DNA from: Hydrotalea flava | Lineage (GTDB): Bacteria; Bacteroidota; Bacteroidia; Chitinophagales; Chitinophagaceae | DNA length: 50,735 bases | Assembly: GCF_001623405.1 (NCBI RefSeq) | Contig: NZ_LUHG01000099.1 | Location: forward strand, 1-50,735 | Reading direction: 5' to 3' | Shown: piece after piece, positions 1 to 9,098 of the stretch | Layout of the letters: every line of letters starts with the position of its first letter | How positions within the stretch are numbered: position 1 is the stretch's first letter | The notes under the pieces: model-generated | Told to the model about the DNA's origin: nothing | The model's database searches: none | Seen by the model: the letters and a program-made list of their open reading frames with translations, nothing else | Program-made: the position numbers and the translations under genes

Positions 1-181
1 CGCTTGCACCCTTTCCTCCTATACCCACCCCAGCAACATTCAGCTTATCGCTGGGTGCAATAAAGCCTTTGCCCAATACATGGCGTGGCACAATATAAAA
101 GCCGGTAGCCGCCAAGGCGGTATTTCTTAAAAAATTACGGCGTGAATGGTTGGCAGCAGCATCGTTCGATTTCTTTTTCAT
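1..181 (-). CDS. Gfo/Idh/MocA-family oxidoreductase, N-terminus only (cut by window edge)
   Basis: The reverse strand reads from an ATG at 181 and leaves the window after 60 residues. Residues 13-36 carry a twin-arginine signal ([16 protein letters not shown] followed by a hydrophobic stretch), and the mature protein begins with [17 protein letters not shown], the glycine-rich start of a Rossmann nucleotide-binding fold. Tat-exported Gfo/Idh/MocA dehydrogenases of Bacteroidota begin this way and usually act on sugars or sugar derivatives in the periplasm. The substrate cannot be read because the rest of the gene lies outside the window. Confidence 0.8.
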   Translation of the reverse strand, partial: MKKKSNDAAANHSRRNFLRNTALAATGFYIVPRHVLGKGFIAPSDKLNVAGVGIGGKGAS

Positions 182-723
182 ATGATTGTGTTTATCAATA
201 CAAGTTTACATGTTTTCAGAATGTTATTGAAGTACATGGATAGGTTATTGCCATCCTGTTCCAACAATCGGATGGTACACTTTGGCTAAAAATTAGCGCA
301 ATGAATGTAGTGATTAATCAAGAATGTAAAAAAAGAAATGGGTGAATGGTAACCCCCATTCATACTTTAAAGGAATCACATCAAATAGCTGTAAATGGCT
401 TAGAGCGCTCATTTTGCCGGGAGCATACGCAAACGCAACAATAGAAAATCAGTGCAGCTTAGCAAGTTTTTTTGATGAATATCAATTAGAAGATAGCAGG
501 ATATATGGAAATAGAAAGACATCATTTTTGAAATGTTTTATGAAAAGATTTTTCAACCTAACATGCCAAAGGCTAAAACCCAAAATTAAACAGTGCAAGA
601 ACGCATCGTGGGTAGCCAACAACAATAGGTGTAATCCCTCAATCTTTTGTATCATTGGGTTATACCAAAAACGAAATGTAAGAATGCCAAATAAAAGCTG
701 AAAAACATTTTGTTAGTACAAAT
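182..723. other. Intergenic region, nothing recognised
   Basis: This 540-base stretch lies between two minus-strand genes. An open frame on the plus strand (342-701) has no recognisable domain, has unusual composition for this genome and lies in AT-rich spacer. I see no convincing terminator, RNA or promoter consensus. Confidence 0.4.
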
Positions 724-1455
724 TTATTTTAATTCCAATAACCACCAGAACCGCTTCCTTGGTTTCAGTACATAGTTTTTACGGATATAGGTTTTAATAT
801 GGTTTATGGCTTCATCATAATCATCTGTAAACAATACCAAATCCATGTCACTGCGGGTAATGGTACCCTGCTCAGCCATTTCTTCTATAAAATCCATTAA
901 TGGTTTATAAAATTCTTTTCCAAATATTACAATTGGAAACTGAGTAATGGTGCGGGTTTGCACTAAGGTAAGGGTTTCAAAAAATTCATCCATGGTACCA
1001 AAACCACCGGGCATAATGATAAATGCATACGAATATTTTACCATCATTACTTTTCTTGAAAAGAAATGATTAAAAGTAAGTGAAGTATGCACATAGGGAT
1101 TGGGTTTTTGTTCAAAAGGCAGTTTAATATTGCAGCCCACCGACTGACCGCCATTTTCAAAAGCGCCTTTATTAGCGGCTTCCATTGTGCCCGGTCCGCC
1201 ACCTGTCATGGTAGTAAAACCCATTTTGGCAATTCGTTTCCCAAATTCTTCTGCTGCCAGATAGTATGGATGGTCGGATTTAAACCTTGCGCTTCCAAAT
1301 ACCGTAATACAGGGTCCTACAAAATGCAATACCCGAAAACTATTCAAAAACTCTATGAATACACGCCATGCAAATTTCAATTCATGTACTCGGGGCTTAG
1401 AACCCTCTAAATAAAAATTCTGTGTGGCCGGAATAATTCTTTCGCTTGTCTTCAT
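724..1455 (-). CDS. LOG family protein (TIGR00730-type Rossmann-fold nucleotide hydrolase)
   Basis: The 243-residue protein has both LOG-family signatures: GGGPGTMEAANKG at about residues 85-97 and PGGFGTMDE at about 149-157, the nucleotide-binding and catalytic PGGxGTxxE motif. Family members cleave nucleoside 5'-monophosphates to a base and ribose 5-phosphate; plant and some bacterial versions release active cytokinins. The protein is cytosolic, with no signal peptide or membrane segment. The roughly 45-residue extension before the core is typical of the longer Bacteroidota type. The gene stands alone between divergent neighbours, so context does not show a specific role. Confidence 0.9.
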   Translation of the reverse strand: MKTSERIIPATQNFYLEGSKPRVHELKFAWRVFIEFLNSFRVLHFVGPCITVFGSARFKSDHPYYLAAEEFGKRIAKMGFTTMTGGGPGTMEAANKGAFENGGQSVGCNIKLPFEQKPNPYVHTSLTFNHFFSRKVMMVKYSYAFIIMPGGFGTMDEFFETLTLVQTRTITQFPIVIFGKEFYKPLMDFIEEMAEQGTITRSDMDLVLFTDDYDEAINHIKTYIRKNYVLKPRKRFWWLLELK

Positions 1456-1581
1456 AATAATCCACTTAAAACATTTCCAGATGAAAGCCCTGCGCCTTTG
1501 TTTATTATTTCAATAAAATACAGCATGCGGGGTAAGGTTTACATTTCAAATTACGGTAATTAATGAATTGAAATCAAAAAA

Positions 1582-1611
1582 TTGCAGGTTAACATTTACA
1601 CAATACTTTTG
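1582..1611 (+). promoter_or_regulatory. Bacteroidota-type promoter for the 1735 gene
   Basis: TACTTTTG at 1604-1611 matches the Bacteroidota -7 consensus TAnnTTTG, and a TTG at 1582-1584 sits 19 bases upstream as the -33 element. It is about 120 bases upstream of the start codon, leaving a long leader. Confidence 0.45.
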
Positions 1612-1734
1612 CGGGCAATTTCATATACCCTATGGGTAAACCAATAAAGGAAATGGAGCCATTAACCATACCGGCCATTGGGAAAAGTTGAATAGACAGG
1701 TTTAAGCAAGCAATAAAAATATAAAATACAAACT

Positions 1735-2571
1735 ATGAAGCGTAAGTTAAGAGCATTGGCCATGGTGATGATTTGTGTAGCAGGCAGCATGCATTTGGTA
1801 AAAGCACAAACAACTGGCACAACAAAACACAAAAAAGATAGAAAAGGAGAATTTTATTTTTCATGGGGTTACAACAAAGAGTGGTATACCCACAGCAACA
1901 TTAAAGTGGTACAACCGGCATTGGGTAACGATTATACTTTCAAAGCAGTAAAAGCACACGACCATATTGGTTGGGATGAAGGTATTTTGCGCATTCCTAT
2001 TTCCATTCCGCAATACAATTACCGCCTGGGTTTTTTAATTAACAGAAAAAAAGATTTGTTTTTTGAAATCAACTTCGACCACACCAAATATATTTTTGCC
2101 GACCAGAATGCACATATTGTTGGCAAACTGAACAACCGGCAGGTAGATACTACGGTTGCCTTTAATGAACCCAATGGCTTTGCTTATTATTTAAACAATG
2201 GTGCTAATTTTTTATTGTTTAATTTAGTAAAACGCTGGCACATTTACCAAACAGGTGATGGCAATTTACAAATAGATGCGTTGGGCAAAGGTGGCATTGG
2301 TCCTGTTATTCCGCATGTACAAAATATGTTGTTTGGGCAAAATAACGATGCCGGCTTTCAGTTGGGTGGGTGGAATATGGGTTTTGAAGGCGCAGTGCGT
2401 GCTACCTTTTTTAAATATGCTTATTTAGAATTTGCCAACAAGGTTGACTATGCACGTTACAGCAATTTAAAAGTGTATGAAGGCCGTGCCAAACAATCTT
2501 TTGGAACCTATGAGCTGGTGTTAAGTTTGGGTTTTACTTTCCCCACAGGCAAAGTAATTCAAGTGAATTAA
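1735..2571 (+). CDS. Exported protein of unknown function, probable outer membrane beta-barrel
   Basis: The 278-residue protein begins with a Sec signal peptide (MKRKLRALAMVMICVAGSMH, cleavage probably after VKAQ). The mature part is rich in aromatic residues and alternating hydrophobic strands (for example EFYFSWGYNKEWY, GLLINRKKDLFFEINFD-like segments), and ends in GFTFPTGKVIQVN. That pattern suits a small outer membrane barrel. I do not recognise a named family and assign no function. It is followed 41 bases later by the exonuclease III gene on the same strand. Confidence 0.75.
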   Translation: MKRKLRALAMVMICVAGSMHLVKAQTTGTTKHKKDRKGEFYFSWGYNKEWYTHSNIKVVQPALGNDYTFKAVKAHDHIGWDEGILRIPISIPQYNYRLGFLINRKKDLFFEINFDHTKYIFADQNAHIVGKLNNRQVDTTVAFNEPNGFAYYLNNGANFLLFNLVKRWHIYQTGDGNLQIDALGKGGIGPVIPHVQNMLFGQNNDAGFQLGGWNMGFEGAVRATFFKYAYLEFANKVDYARYSNLKVYEGRAKQSFGTYELVLSLGFTFPTGKVIQVN

Positions 2572-2612
2572 TACAATAACCGCTATTCCACATTCAGTTA
2601 AAAAATTGAACC

Positions 2613-3404
2613 ATGGCAACAAAAAATATGCGTATTATTTCTTATAATGTAAACGGCATTCGTGCTGCCATTAAAAAAGGTTTTGTGGAATGGCTGCAAA
2701 CTGATCCTGCTGATGTAATTTGTTTACAGGAAACCAAGGCCACTAAAGAAGATGTAGACAGCAGTGCTTTTGAAACATTAGGCTACCATACCTATTGGTT
2801 TTCGGCGCAAAAGAAGGGATATAGCGGTGTAGCTGTTTTCACAAAAATAAAACCCGATGCTGTTTTTTATGGCCACCAAAAAGAGCAAAGCGATTTTGAG
2901 GGCAGGGTAATACGAATAGATTTTGGAGCCATTACTTTAATCAATGCCTACTTCCCATCGGGCACCAGTGGCGATGAACGGCAAACCTATAAATACCATT
3001 GGTTAGATGAGTTTTTAGATTATTTAAAAACATTACGCCAAACAAGGCCCCAATTAATTATTACCGGCGATTACAATATTGCACATACAGAAATAGATAT
3101 TCATGATCCGAAAGGCAATAAAAATTCATCGGGTTTTTTACCGGAAGAAAGGGCATGGATGGATGGCTTTTTAGCAGGCGGATTTGTAGATACCTTCCGT
3201 TATTTACATCCCAACGAAAAAGGTGCTTACTCCTGGTGGAGCCAGCGTTTCCCCTCTGTACGTTTACAGAACAAAGGCTGGCGTATTGACTATATTACCA
3301 TTACCAATAATTTGACTGAAGCATTAAGCGAAGCAGCCATTTTACCCGATGTAAAACACAGCGACCATTGCCCGGTATATGCTGCATTAAAACTGAATGT
3401 ATGA
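2613..3404 (+). CDS. xth: Exodeoxyribonuclease III / AP endonuclease
   Basis: The 263-residue protein is a full-length member of the endonuclease/exonuclease/phosphatase superfamily. Visible active-site motifs are NVNGIRAA near the N-terminus, QETKA around residues 40-44 (metal-binding Glu), GDYNIAHTEID in the middle, WRIDYI and SDHCPV near the C-terminus (catalytic Asp-His). It cuts abasic sites and degrades 3' ends in base-excision repair. Its stop codon overlaps the start of the DUF4286 gene by an ATGA, so the two are probably translationally coupled. Confidence 0.96.
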   Translation: MATKNMRIISYNVNGIRAAIKKGFVEWLQTDPADVICLQETKATKEDVDSSAFETLGYHTYWFSAQKKGYSGVAVFTKIKPDAVFYGHQKEQSDFEGRVIRIDFGAITLINAYFPSGTSGDERQTYKYHWLDEFLDYLKTLRQTRPQLIITGDYNIAHTEIDIHDPKGNKNSSGFLPEERAWMDGFLAGGFVDTFRYLHPNEKGAYSWWSQRFPSVRLQNKGWRIDYITITNNLTEALSEAAILPDVKHSDHCPVYAALKLNV

Positions 3405-3706
3405 TAATATACAATGTAACATCGCATGTAGCAGCACCCATACATGAAACGTGGTTGCAATGGATGAAGGAAAAACACATACCCATGGTAATGCAATCGG
3501 GCTGCTTTTACCAATACCAATGGGTAAGGGTGTTGGGAACCGATGAAAGTGAAGGCTATACGTATGCCATACAATATTATGCCTATACCATACAGGATTA
3601 TGAGCGGTATGTTAAAGAACATGCTATGGCATTGGGTAAAGTTGTGCAAGAAACCTGGGGAGAAAATATGACCAGTTTTCGCTCATTAATGCAGGTTGTG
3701 CAATAA
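3401..3706 (+). CDS. DUF4286 family protein
   Basis: I start this gene at the ATG at 3401, which overlaps the exonuclease stop as ATGA; an in-frame codon further upstream (3368) would lie inside the exonuclease gene. The 101-residue product begins MIIYNVTSHVAAPIHETWL and has the compact alpha/beta, antibiotic-monooxygenase-like look of the DUF4286 family (IHETWLQWMKEKHIP, then YTYAIQYYAY). Members are small cytosolic proteins of unknown function widespread in Bacteroidota. Coupling to exonuclease III is the only context clue. Confidence 0.8.
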   Translation: MIIYNVTSHVAAPIHETWLQWMKEKHIPMVMQSGCFYQYQWVRVLGTDESEGYTYAIQYYAYTIQDYERYVKEHAMALGKVVQETWGENMTSFRSLMQVVQ

Positions 3707-3941
3707 ATGTGGAAAGCTTTTATACTCATGTTTTTTCATTACATCAACTTCCTTATATTTATCACAAACCCTTACTCAGCCTCATTTTGCAACATTGAAA
3801 GCCTAAAACCCTTACCGACACTGTATTTCAGAAGATTGAGATATTGTTACCTGTTGTAAGTCCAACATACATTTTATATGAAAAGCCTTATCAATAAAGG
3901 ATTTTGGGGCAAAACCTGTGCTTAAAAATTGAGAAAAATTA

Positions 3942-3972
3942 TTTTGTTAATTGCCAAAAGCCTATACATTTG
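3942..3972 (+). promoter_or_regulatory. Promoter of the HU gene
   Basis: TACATTTG at 3965-3972 fits the TAnnTTTG -7 element, and TTTTG at 3942-3946 lies 18 bases upstream as the -33 element. The start codon follows about 33 bases downstream. The rest of the 298-base spacer shows no gene. Confidence 0.6.
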
Positions 3973-4004
3973 TTTTTGTTATTTAACTAATTAAACAATC
4001 ATCT

Positions 4005-4274
4005 ATGAACAAGGCTGAATTAATTGCAAAAATTGCAGAAGACGCTGAAATCACTAAAACACAGGCAAACGCTGCTTTAGATTCATTTGTTGAAGCAGTA
4101 ACCAAAACTTTAAAAGGTGGCGGCAAAGTTACATTAGTAGGTTTTGGAACTTTCTCAGTTTCTAAACGTGCTGCCCGTACTGGACGTAACCCTCAAACCG
4201 GTGCACCTATTAAAATTAAAGCTAAAAAAGTTGCCCGTTTTAAAGCAGGTAAAGAATTAAGCAGCAAAATGTAA
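4005..4274 (+). CDS. hup: HU family DNA-binding protein
   Basis: The 89-residue protein is a standard-length HU/IHF-type histone-like protein. It begins [21 protein letters not shown], contains the [25 protein letters not shown] segment in two parts, including the GRNPQTG beta-arm motif, and ends with the expected [15 protein letters not shown] helix. It binds and bends DNA as a dimer and compacts the nucleoid. It has its own promoter and is followed by a strong terminator, so it is probably a single-gene unit with high expression. Confidence 0.97.
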   Translation: MNKAELIAKIAEDAEITKTQANAALDSFVEAVTKTLKGGGKVTLVGFGTFSVSKRAARTGRNPQTGAPIKIKAKKVARFKAGKELSSKM

Positions 4275-4293
4275 TTTTTTGCACTACAGAATT

Positions 4294-4323
4294 AAATCCT
4301 GCTGTTTCAGCAGGATTTTTTAT
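4294..4323 (+). terminator. Intrinsic terminator after HU
   Basis: AAATCCTGCT and AGCAGGATTT form a perfect 10-bp stem with a 5-base loop, followed by a T run. It lies 20 bases after the HU stop codon. Confidence 0.9.
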
Positions 4324-4360
4324 TTTTGCCTCTCATACAAATATTAAAAATCAATTTATT

Positions 4361-4474
4361 ATGGGTAGAGGCGACAAAAAAACTGCGAAAGGCAAACGTT
4401 TTAAAGGTTCTTTCGGCAAAAGCAGACCACACAAAAAACAAAATGAAAAAAAAGAAGTGGTGAAAGCTTCGTAA
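4361..4474 (+). CDS. 30S ribosomal protein THX
   Basis: The short ORF encodes 37 residues, beginning MGRGDKKTAKGKRFKGSFG and continuing SRPHKKQNEKKEVVKAS. The MGRGDKKTxKGKR start and strongly basic composition identify ribosomal protein THX (TIGR04560-type), which binds the head of the small subunit in Bacteroidota and Thermus. It sits between two terminators. A TATTTTTG at 4321-4328, inside the tail of the HU terminator, could be its -7 element. Confidence 0.9.
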   Translation: MGRGDKKTAKGKRFKGSFGKSRPHKKQNEKKEVVKAS

Positions 4475-4489
4475 CAAATCATTCAATGC

Positions 4490-4519
4490 AGGCTGTCTCC
4501 ATATTAGACGGCCTTTTTT
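4490..4519 (+). terminator. Intrinsic terminator after THX
   Basis: AGGCTGTCT and AGACGGCCT pair over 9 bp with one G-U wobble and a 7-base loop, followed by seven T residues. It begins 16 bases after the THX stop. Confidence 0.88.
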
Positions 4520-4749
4520 TATAACTACACTACACTTCCCTTCCCATCCATTCTGCTGCAACAAATATCTTGTTACCACCATTAGTAATTTTTTTAATGT
4601 AAGCTTGTATATCTTCCAATTTTTTTAATGCCATCACTTCCCATTCATCAACTTTTTGGGCAGGGAATATGTTTTTGTATTACTTTAGAATTTCATTCAA
4701 AGGAAATTGCTTAGTAATAAAATTTACCGGCATTCCATTCATTAAAACC

Positions 4750-6792
4750 ATGCACATGAATATTGTAAAAACAGCGTTCTGCAGCGCTACGTTAAGCGTT
4801 GTATTATTCACCGGCTGTAAAGAAAAACCGAACAAACCATCCGCATTCATTGACCTGAGTGCCATTGACACATCCGTAAAGCCGGGCGATAATTTCTTTT
4901 TATTCGCTAACGGAAATTGGTTGAAGAAAACCACCATACCGGCTTCTGAAGTTGGTGCAGGTTCTTTTTTAGATTTATACAACCACACCAAAAACAACAT
5001 TCACACCATATTGGAAGAAGCAGAAAAAAATCCGGGGCAGGCAGGCAGTATTCAACAAAAAGTGGGCAACTTTTTTGCATCGGGCATGGACTCAGCTAAA
5101 ATTGACCAGTTAGGTTATACCCCCATCCAACCTTTACTTACTACCATCAGCAATATTAAAACACCTGAATCAATTCTTCAATATGCTGCACAGGCACATA
5201 CCCGAGGCAGTAATATGTTATTTGATTTTGGTGTATATCCCGACGATAAAAACAGCATGGCTACCATTGCCGTATTTGGGCAGGGTGGCTTGGGTTTACC
5301 CGACCGTGATTATTATTTTAAAACAGATGCGGCTACGCAGGCAGTAGTAGCTGCCTACAAAAATTACCTGCAAAAATTATTGGTATTGACCGGCACCGAT
5401 AGCCTTACCGCCAGCAAACAGGTAGAACAAGTGTATGCATTGGAAAAACAAATGGCGGAAAGCCATAAAACCAATGTAGCCCTGCGCGACCCCCAAAATA
5501 ATTATCACAAAATGGCCGTGAGCCAATTGGCCAACACAATGCCCAATTTGCAATGGCCTATGATGTTACAAACATTAAAAATCAAGGTTGATTCGGTAAA
5601 TGTTCAGCAACCAGAGTTTTTTGCTAAACTCAATCAATTATTGGTTACACAACCCTTAGCCACCTGGCAGTTGTACTTGCGCTTACATACTATTAATAGT
5701 GCAGCACGTATTTTAAGTGCTCCATTTGTACAAGCATCATTTGATTTTTACGGAAAGGCACTGAGCGGACAAACACAAATGAAGCCCCGTTGGGAAAATG
5801 TTTACCGGACTATTGACAGCCAAATTGGAGAGGCATTAGGGCAATTATATGTTGAAAAATATTTTACCAAAGAAGCCAAGCAAAGGATAGATGAATTGGT
5901 GCATAATTTACAAACTGCCTTTGCACAGAGGATAAACCGCTTAGACTGGATGAGTGATTCAACCAAACAAAAAGGCAAAGAAAAATTACAGGCATTTATT
6001 AAAAAAATTGGTTATCCCGACAAATGGAGAGATTACAGTAAAGTAAATATTGACCGCAATCATTATTTTGAAAATGTAATGGCAGCAGAAGCCAACAATT
6101 ACCAGTACATGGTACACAAATTAGGCAAACCGGTAGATAGAACAGAATGGGAAATGACGCCCCCTACCATCAATGCCTACTACAACCCCTTGTACAATGA
6201 AATAGTGTTTCCTGCGGGTATTCTACAGTTTCCTTTCTTTGACCCCCAAGCCGATGATGCCATTAATTATGGTGGTATAGGTATGGTAATTGGTCATGAA
6301 ATGACACATGGTTTTGATGATCAAGGCGCACAATATGATAAAGAAGGCAACTTAAAAAATTGGTGGAGCAAAGCCGATTATGAGCAGTTCAAAAATAAAT
6401 CGCAGCAAGTGGTGCATTTGTATGATGGATTTACAGTTTTAGATACGGTGCATGTAAACGGCGCATTGACTACCGGAGAAAACATGGCCGATATTGGAGG
6501 CATTGCCATTGCCTATGATGCCTTTAAAATGACCAAAGAGGGACAGAATACTACCCAAAAAATAGATGGCTTTACCCCCGACCAGCGCTTCTTTTTATCC
6601 TTAGCCCAAATTTGGCGTTCGAAAGAAAAAGATGCATATGTGCTTCGGTTAATCAACACCGACCCACATTCACCTGCTATGTATCGTGTAAATGGCCCTT
6701 TAATGAACTTTACTCCTTTCTACAAAGCATTTCATGTTGTGCGGGGCGAGAAAATGTATTTACCAGAAAATGAAAGAATAAAAATCTGGTAA
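4750..6792 (+). CDS. M13 (neprilysin-type) metallopeptidase lipoprotein
   Basis: I choose the ATG at 4750 because it gives a clean lipoprotein signal ending LFTGC, whose Cys would be lipidated; the longer frame from 4669 adds 27 residues with no signal character. The 680-residue protein has the two-part M13 layout: an N-terminal domain starting SAIDTSVKPGDNFFLFANGNW and a C-terminal zinc domain with GHEMTHGFDDQG (HExxH near residue 516) and ENMADIGG, which supplies the third ligand in ExxxD. It should cleave oligopeptides outside the inner membrane. A TACTTTAG at 4681 may be a weak promoter. A terminator follows closely. Confidence 0.95.
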   Translation: MHMNIVKTAFCSATLSVVLFTGCKEKPNKPSAFIDLSAIDTSVKPGDNFFLFANGNWLKKTTIPASEVGAGSFLDLYNHTKNNIHTILEEAEKNPGQAGSIQQKVGNFFASGMDSAKIDQLGYTPIQPLLTTISNIKTPESILQYAAQAHTRGSNMLFDFGVYPDDKNSMATIAVFGQGGLGLPDRDYYFKTDAATQAVVAAYKNYLQKLLVLTGTDSLTASKQVEQVYALEKQMAESHKTNVALRDPQNNYHKMAVSQLANTMPNLQWPMMLQTLKIKVDSVNVQQPEFFAKLNQLLVTQPLATWQLYLRLHTINSAARILSAPFVQASFDFYGKALSGQTQMKPRWENVYRTIDSQIGEALGQLYVEKYFTKEAKQRIDELVHNLQTAFAQRINRLDWMSDSTKQKGKEKLQAFIKKIGYPDKWRDYSKVNIDRNHYFENVMAAEANNYQYMVHKLGKPVDRTEWEMTPPTINAYYNPLYNEIVFPAGILQFPFFDPQADDAINYGGIGMVIGHEMTHGFDDQGAQYDKEGNLKNWWSKADYEQFKNKSQQVVHLYDGFTVLDTVHVNGALTTGENMADIGGIAIAYDAFKMTKEGQNTTQKIDGFTPDQRFFLSLAQIWRSKEKDAYVLRLINTDPHSPAMYRVNGPLMNFTPFYKAFHVVRGEKMYLPENERIKIW

Positions 6793-6825
6793 TTATTTCT
6801 TTTATTTCTTTCTCATCACCCCATT

Positions 6826-6863
6826 TGCCGGTTCTTTATTCCTGAAAGAACCGGCATTTTTTT
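6826..6863 (+). terminator. Intrinsic terminator after the M13 peptidase
   Basis: TGCCGGTTCTTT and AAAGAACCGGCA form a perfect 12-bp stem with a 7-base loop, followed by seven T residues. It lies 34 bases after the peptidase stop. Confidence 0.95.
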
Positions 6864-6977
6864 GCGGCTACGCAAAGGTTTGAGCATTAAAAAGGGTATA
6901 ATTTAATGGTCACTTGCTTTGTTTGCGGTTTTTATTGCTTATTTTTAAAAATCCCTAACCTCAAACCAACGATTGCT

Positions 6978-8108
6978 ATGACAGCCCACACACAACGTTT
7001 TACTGCCTTAGATATATTTAGAGGCATGACCATCTGTTTCATGATTATTGTAAACACCCCCGGTGGTCCTTTATCGTATGCACCGCTACAACATGCCCAT
7101 TGGAATGGGTTTACACCTACCGATTTGGTATTCCCTTCATTTCTTTTTGCAGTGGGAAATGCCATAAGTTTTGTAATGCCCAAATGGGCAGACAAAGCCA
7201 ATGGATGGGTAGCAGGCAAAATTTTAAAACGCACCCTACTTATCTTTTTATTGGGTTACCTAATGTATTGGTTTCCTTTTTTTCGACTGGATGCGCAACA
7301 CCATATACAAGCTGCACCATTTGCCAATACCCGTATTATGGGCGTATTACAACGGATAGCCCTTTGCTATGGCATTGCCTCATTGCTTATTTGGTTTTTA
7401 AAACCTAAAACAGCTTTATACATTGGGATTGCATTACTGTTTATCTATTGGGGCATCATGTATTACATGGGCGACCCTACAGACCCTTATGGAATGACCA
7501 CCAATGCCGGTTATTACTTAGATGTTTGGTTAATGGGCCCCAGCCACATGTATCATGGTGAAGGCGTTGCCTTTGACCCCGAAGGTTGGCTGAGCACTAT
7601 GCCTGCCATTGCCAATGTAATTGCAGGATATATGGCAGGTGCCTTTATTCAGAAAAAAGGTAACACATATGAAACACTCACCAAATTATTATTAGCAGGT
7701 TTTGGTTTATTTGTATTGTCATATTTCTGGAACCTCTCTTTCCCTATCAACAAAAAATTATGGACCAGCTCATTTGTATTACATACCGTTGGGTTAGACT
7801 GTATGATTATTGCGGCTGTGATGTATTTTGTAAGTTTCAAAAATTTAGGTGAAAGTAAAATCAGCTATTTTTTTCAGGTATTCGGTAAAAATCCGCTATT
7901 CATTTATTTATTGTCTGAACTGTTGGTAACTGTATTCTATATGATACCCATTGAAGGGTATCGTGGTTTAATTCAGTGGTTATATATTAATATTTACAGC
8001 CATGCAGGCGAATACTTTGGCTCATTTTTATTTGCTATTTCGTATATGCTGCTTTGTTGGGTAGTTGGCTATTATTTAGATAAGCGCAAAATTTATGTGC
8101 GGGTATAA
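6978..8108 (+). CDS. DUF5009-type membrane acyltransferase (heparan-alpha-glucosaminide N-acetyltransferase-like)
   Basis: I choose the ATG at 6978, which starts MTAHTQRFTALDIFRGMTIC; the frame is open for 24 more codons but that part has no family character. The product of 376 residues has about ten hydrophobic membrane segments. The RFTALDIFRGMTI start and the WNGFTPTDLVFPSFLFAVG loop, with a conserved Asp and Pro after the His-containing segment, are typical of the bacterial HGSNAT/YeiB-like (DUF5009) group. Such proteins are thought to transfer acetyl groups across the membrane onto sugars. The substrate is not shown by the sequence. It converges with the FGE-fold gene. Confidence 0.85.
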   Translation: MTAHTQRFTALDIFRGMTICFMIIVNTPGGPLSYAPLQHAHWNGFTPTDLVFPSFLFAVGNAISFVMPKWADKANGWVAGKILKRTLLIFLLGYLMYWFPFFRLDAQHHIQAAPFANTRIMGVLQRIALCYGIASLLIWFLKPKTALYIGIALLFIYWGIMYYMGDPTDPYGMTTNAGYYLDVWLMGPSHMYHGEGVAFDPEGWLSTMPAIANVIAGYMAGAFIQKKGNTYETLTKLLLAGFGLFVLSYFWNLSFPINKKLWTSSFVLHTVGLDCMIIAAVMYFVSFKNLGESKISYFFQVFGKNPLFIYLLSELLVTVFYMIPIEGYRGLIQWLYINIYSHAGEYFGSFLFAISYMLLCWVVGYYLDKRKIYVRV

Positions 8109-8113
8109 CCGCA

Positions 8114-8986
8114 TTATTGTTGATCGCTAAACCCTTTTACCGGTTTTCCTTTTTTGGTTTTTTCATTTTTCCGGTTAAAGGGTGCAGCGGTTTCCACTTC
8201 GCATACACACCGAAAGCCTAACCAGCGATTGGGGCTTTTATAAGCCATACGCTCTTTAACCGTGCAATAAGCAATCGGCAAATCGTAGTGCCCGCCTTTG
8301 GCTACGCCTTTTTCTGCAATCATCTCACCCACATTACCAATCATATTGTAAATACCATATTGATTGGGGATGGAAAAACTAACCGGCATAATATCGCGTT
8401 GCCCCACCCGAAGGGAATCATCATCCGGATAACGGCAATTAAAATTTTTAACAGAATCGCCTTTATACAGGCTGTAAATACCCGGATAACCATAGGGATA
8501 TTTAATGGAATCTAATTTACCATTGGCTGCCAATTCCCATTCAGCCTCAGTGGGCAGGCGGTAGATAACACTTCTAAAAGGAGGATGCGGCATGCGTGCC
8601 AGCAATTCATTTACCCGGTCGGTACGCCAGGCACAGAATGCTTGCGCCTGTTCATAACTAATGCCTGCCATGGGATAATTATTGTAACTATTGCTGCGAT
8701 AATAAGTTTGAATAAATTCTTCCCCTCTTTGCCGGTAAGAAACCCATACCAGCGAATCGGGTAACATAGCGGCATAGGTAGCGGTATCATTCTCCCGGCC
8801 CAATAACCATCCTTCGGTAAAATCTTTCCAGTTGCTCACACTAATTTCAAAGGCATCCATGTACAGCCCGGGTTTCAGTAAAACCGTACCCGGCGGGGTT
8901 ATAACCTTATCTCCATTCACAGCTTTTTGGGTAACAAACGAAAGGCCAATGGCACTTACGAACAGCATAATTATCCAACGCATCAA
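8114..8986 (-). CDS. Formylglycine-generating-enzyme-fold (SUMF1) protein, GldJ/GldK-like
   Basis: The 290-residue protein starts with a hydrophobic signal (MMRWIIMLFVSAIGLSFV) and then a SUMF1/FGE-sulfatase domain. Visible family blocks are FEISVSNWKDFTEGW, YPMAGISYEQAQAFCAWR, YRLPTEAEWELAANG, YNMIGNVGEMIAEKGVAKGG and LGFRCVCE at the end. In Bacteroidota such exported FGE-fold proteins are often GldJ/GldK-like gliding or secretion proteins rather than true formylglycine enzymes. No gld neighbours are present, so the role is open. The C-terminal tail is short, basic and low in complexity (NRKNEKTKKGKPVKG). Confidence 0.85.
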   Translation of the reverse strand: MMRWIIMLFVSAIGLSFVTQKAVNGDKVITPPGTVLLKPGLYMDAFEISVSNWKDFTEGWLLGRENDTATYAAMLPDSLVWVSYRQRGEEFIQTYYRSNSYNNYPMAGISYEQAQAFCAWRTDRVNELLARMPHPPFRSVIYRLPTEAEWELAANGKLDSIKYPYGYPGIYSLYKGDSVKNFNCRYPDDDSLRVGQRDIMPVSFSIPNQYGIYNMIGNVGEMIAEKGVAKGGHYDLPIAYCTVKERMAYKSPNRWLGFRCVCEVETAAPFNRKNEKTKKGKPVKGFSDQQ

Positions 8987-9073
8987 TAGTATTATTTTTT
9001 ATAAAGTTAAGGCATTCCGTATTAACAGCAGGTTAACTAAAAGATGAATAGCGGTAAACCCATTGTAAAACCT

Positions 9074-9081
9074 TACCTTTG
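9074..9081 (+). promoter_or_regulatory. Likely -7 element of the typA promoter
   Basis: TACCTTTG matches TAnnTTTG exactly and lies 17 bases before the typA start. I see no clear -33 TTTG at the usual distance, so the call is tentative. Confidence 0.4.
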
Positions 9082-9098
9082 CAGCCTTAAATTTTTTT

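Noticed and set aside
342-701. 119-residue plus-strand frame
   Set aside because: No signal, domain or compositional support; lies in an AT-rich spacer.
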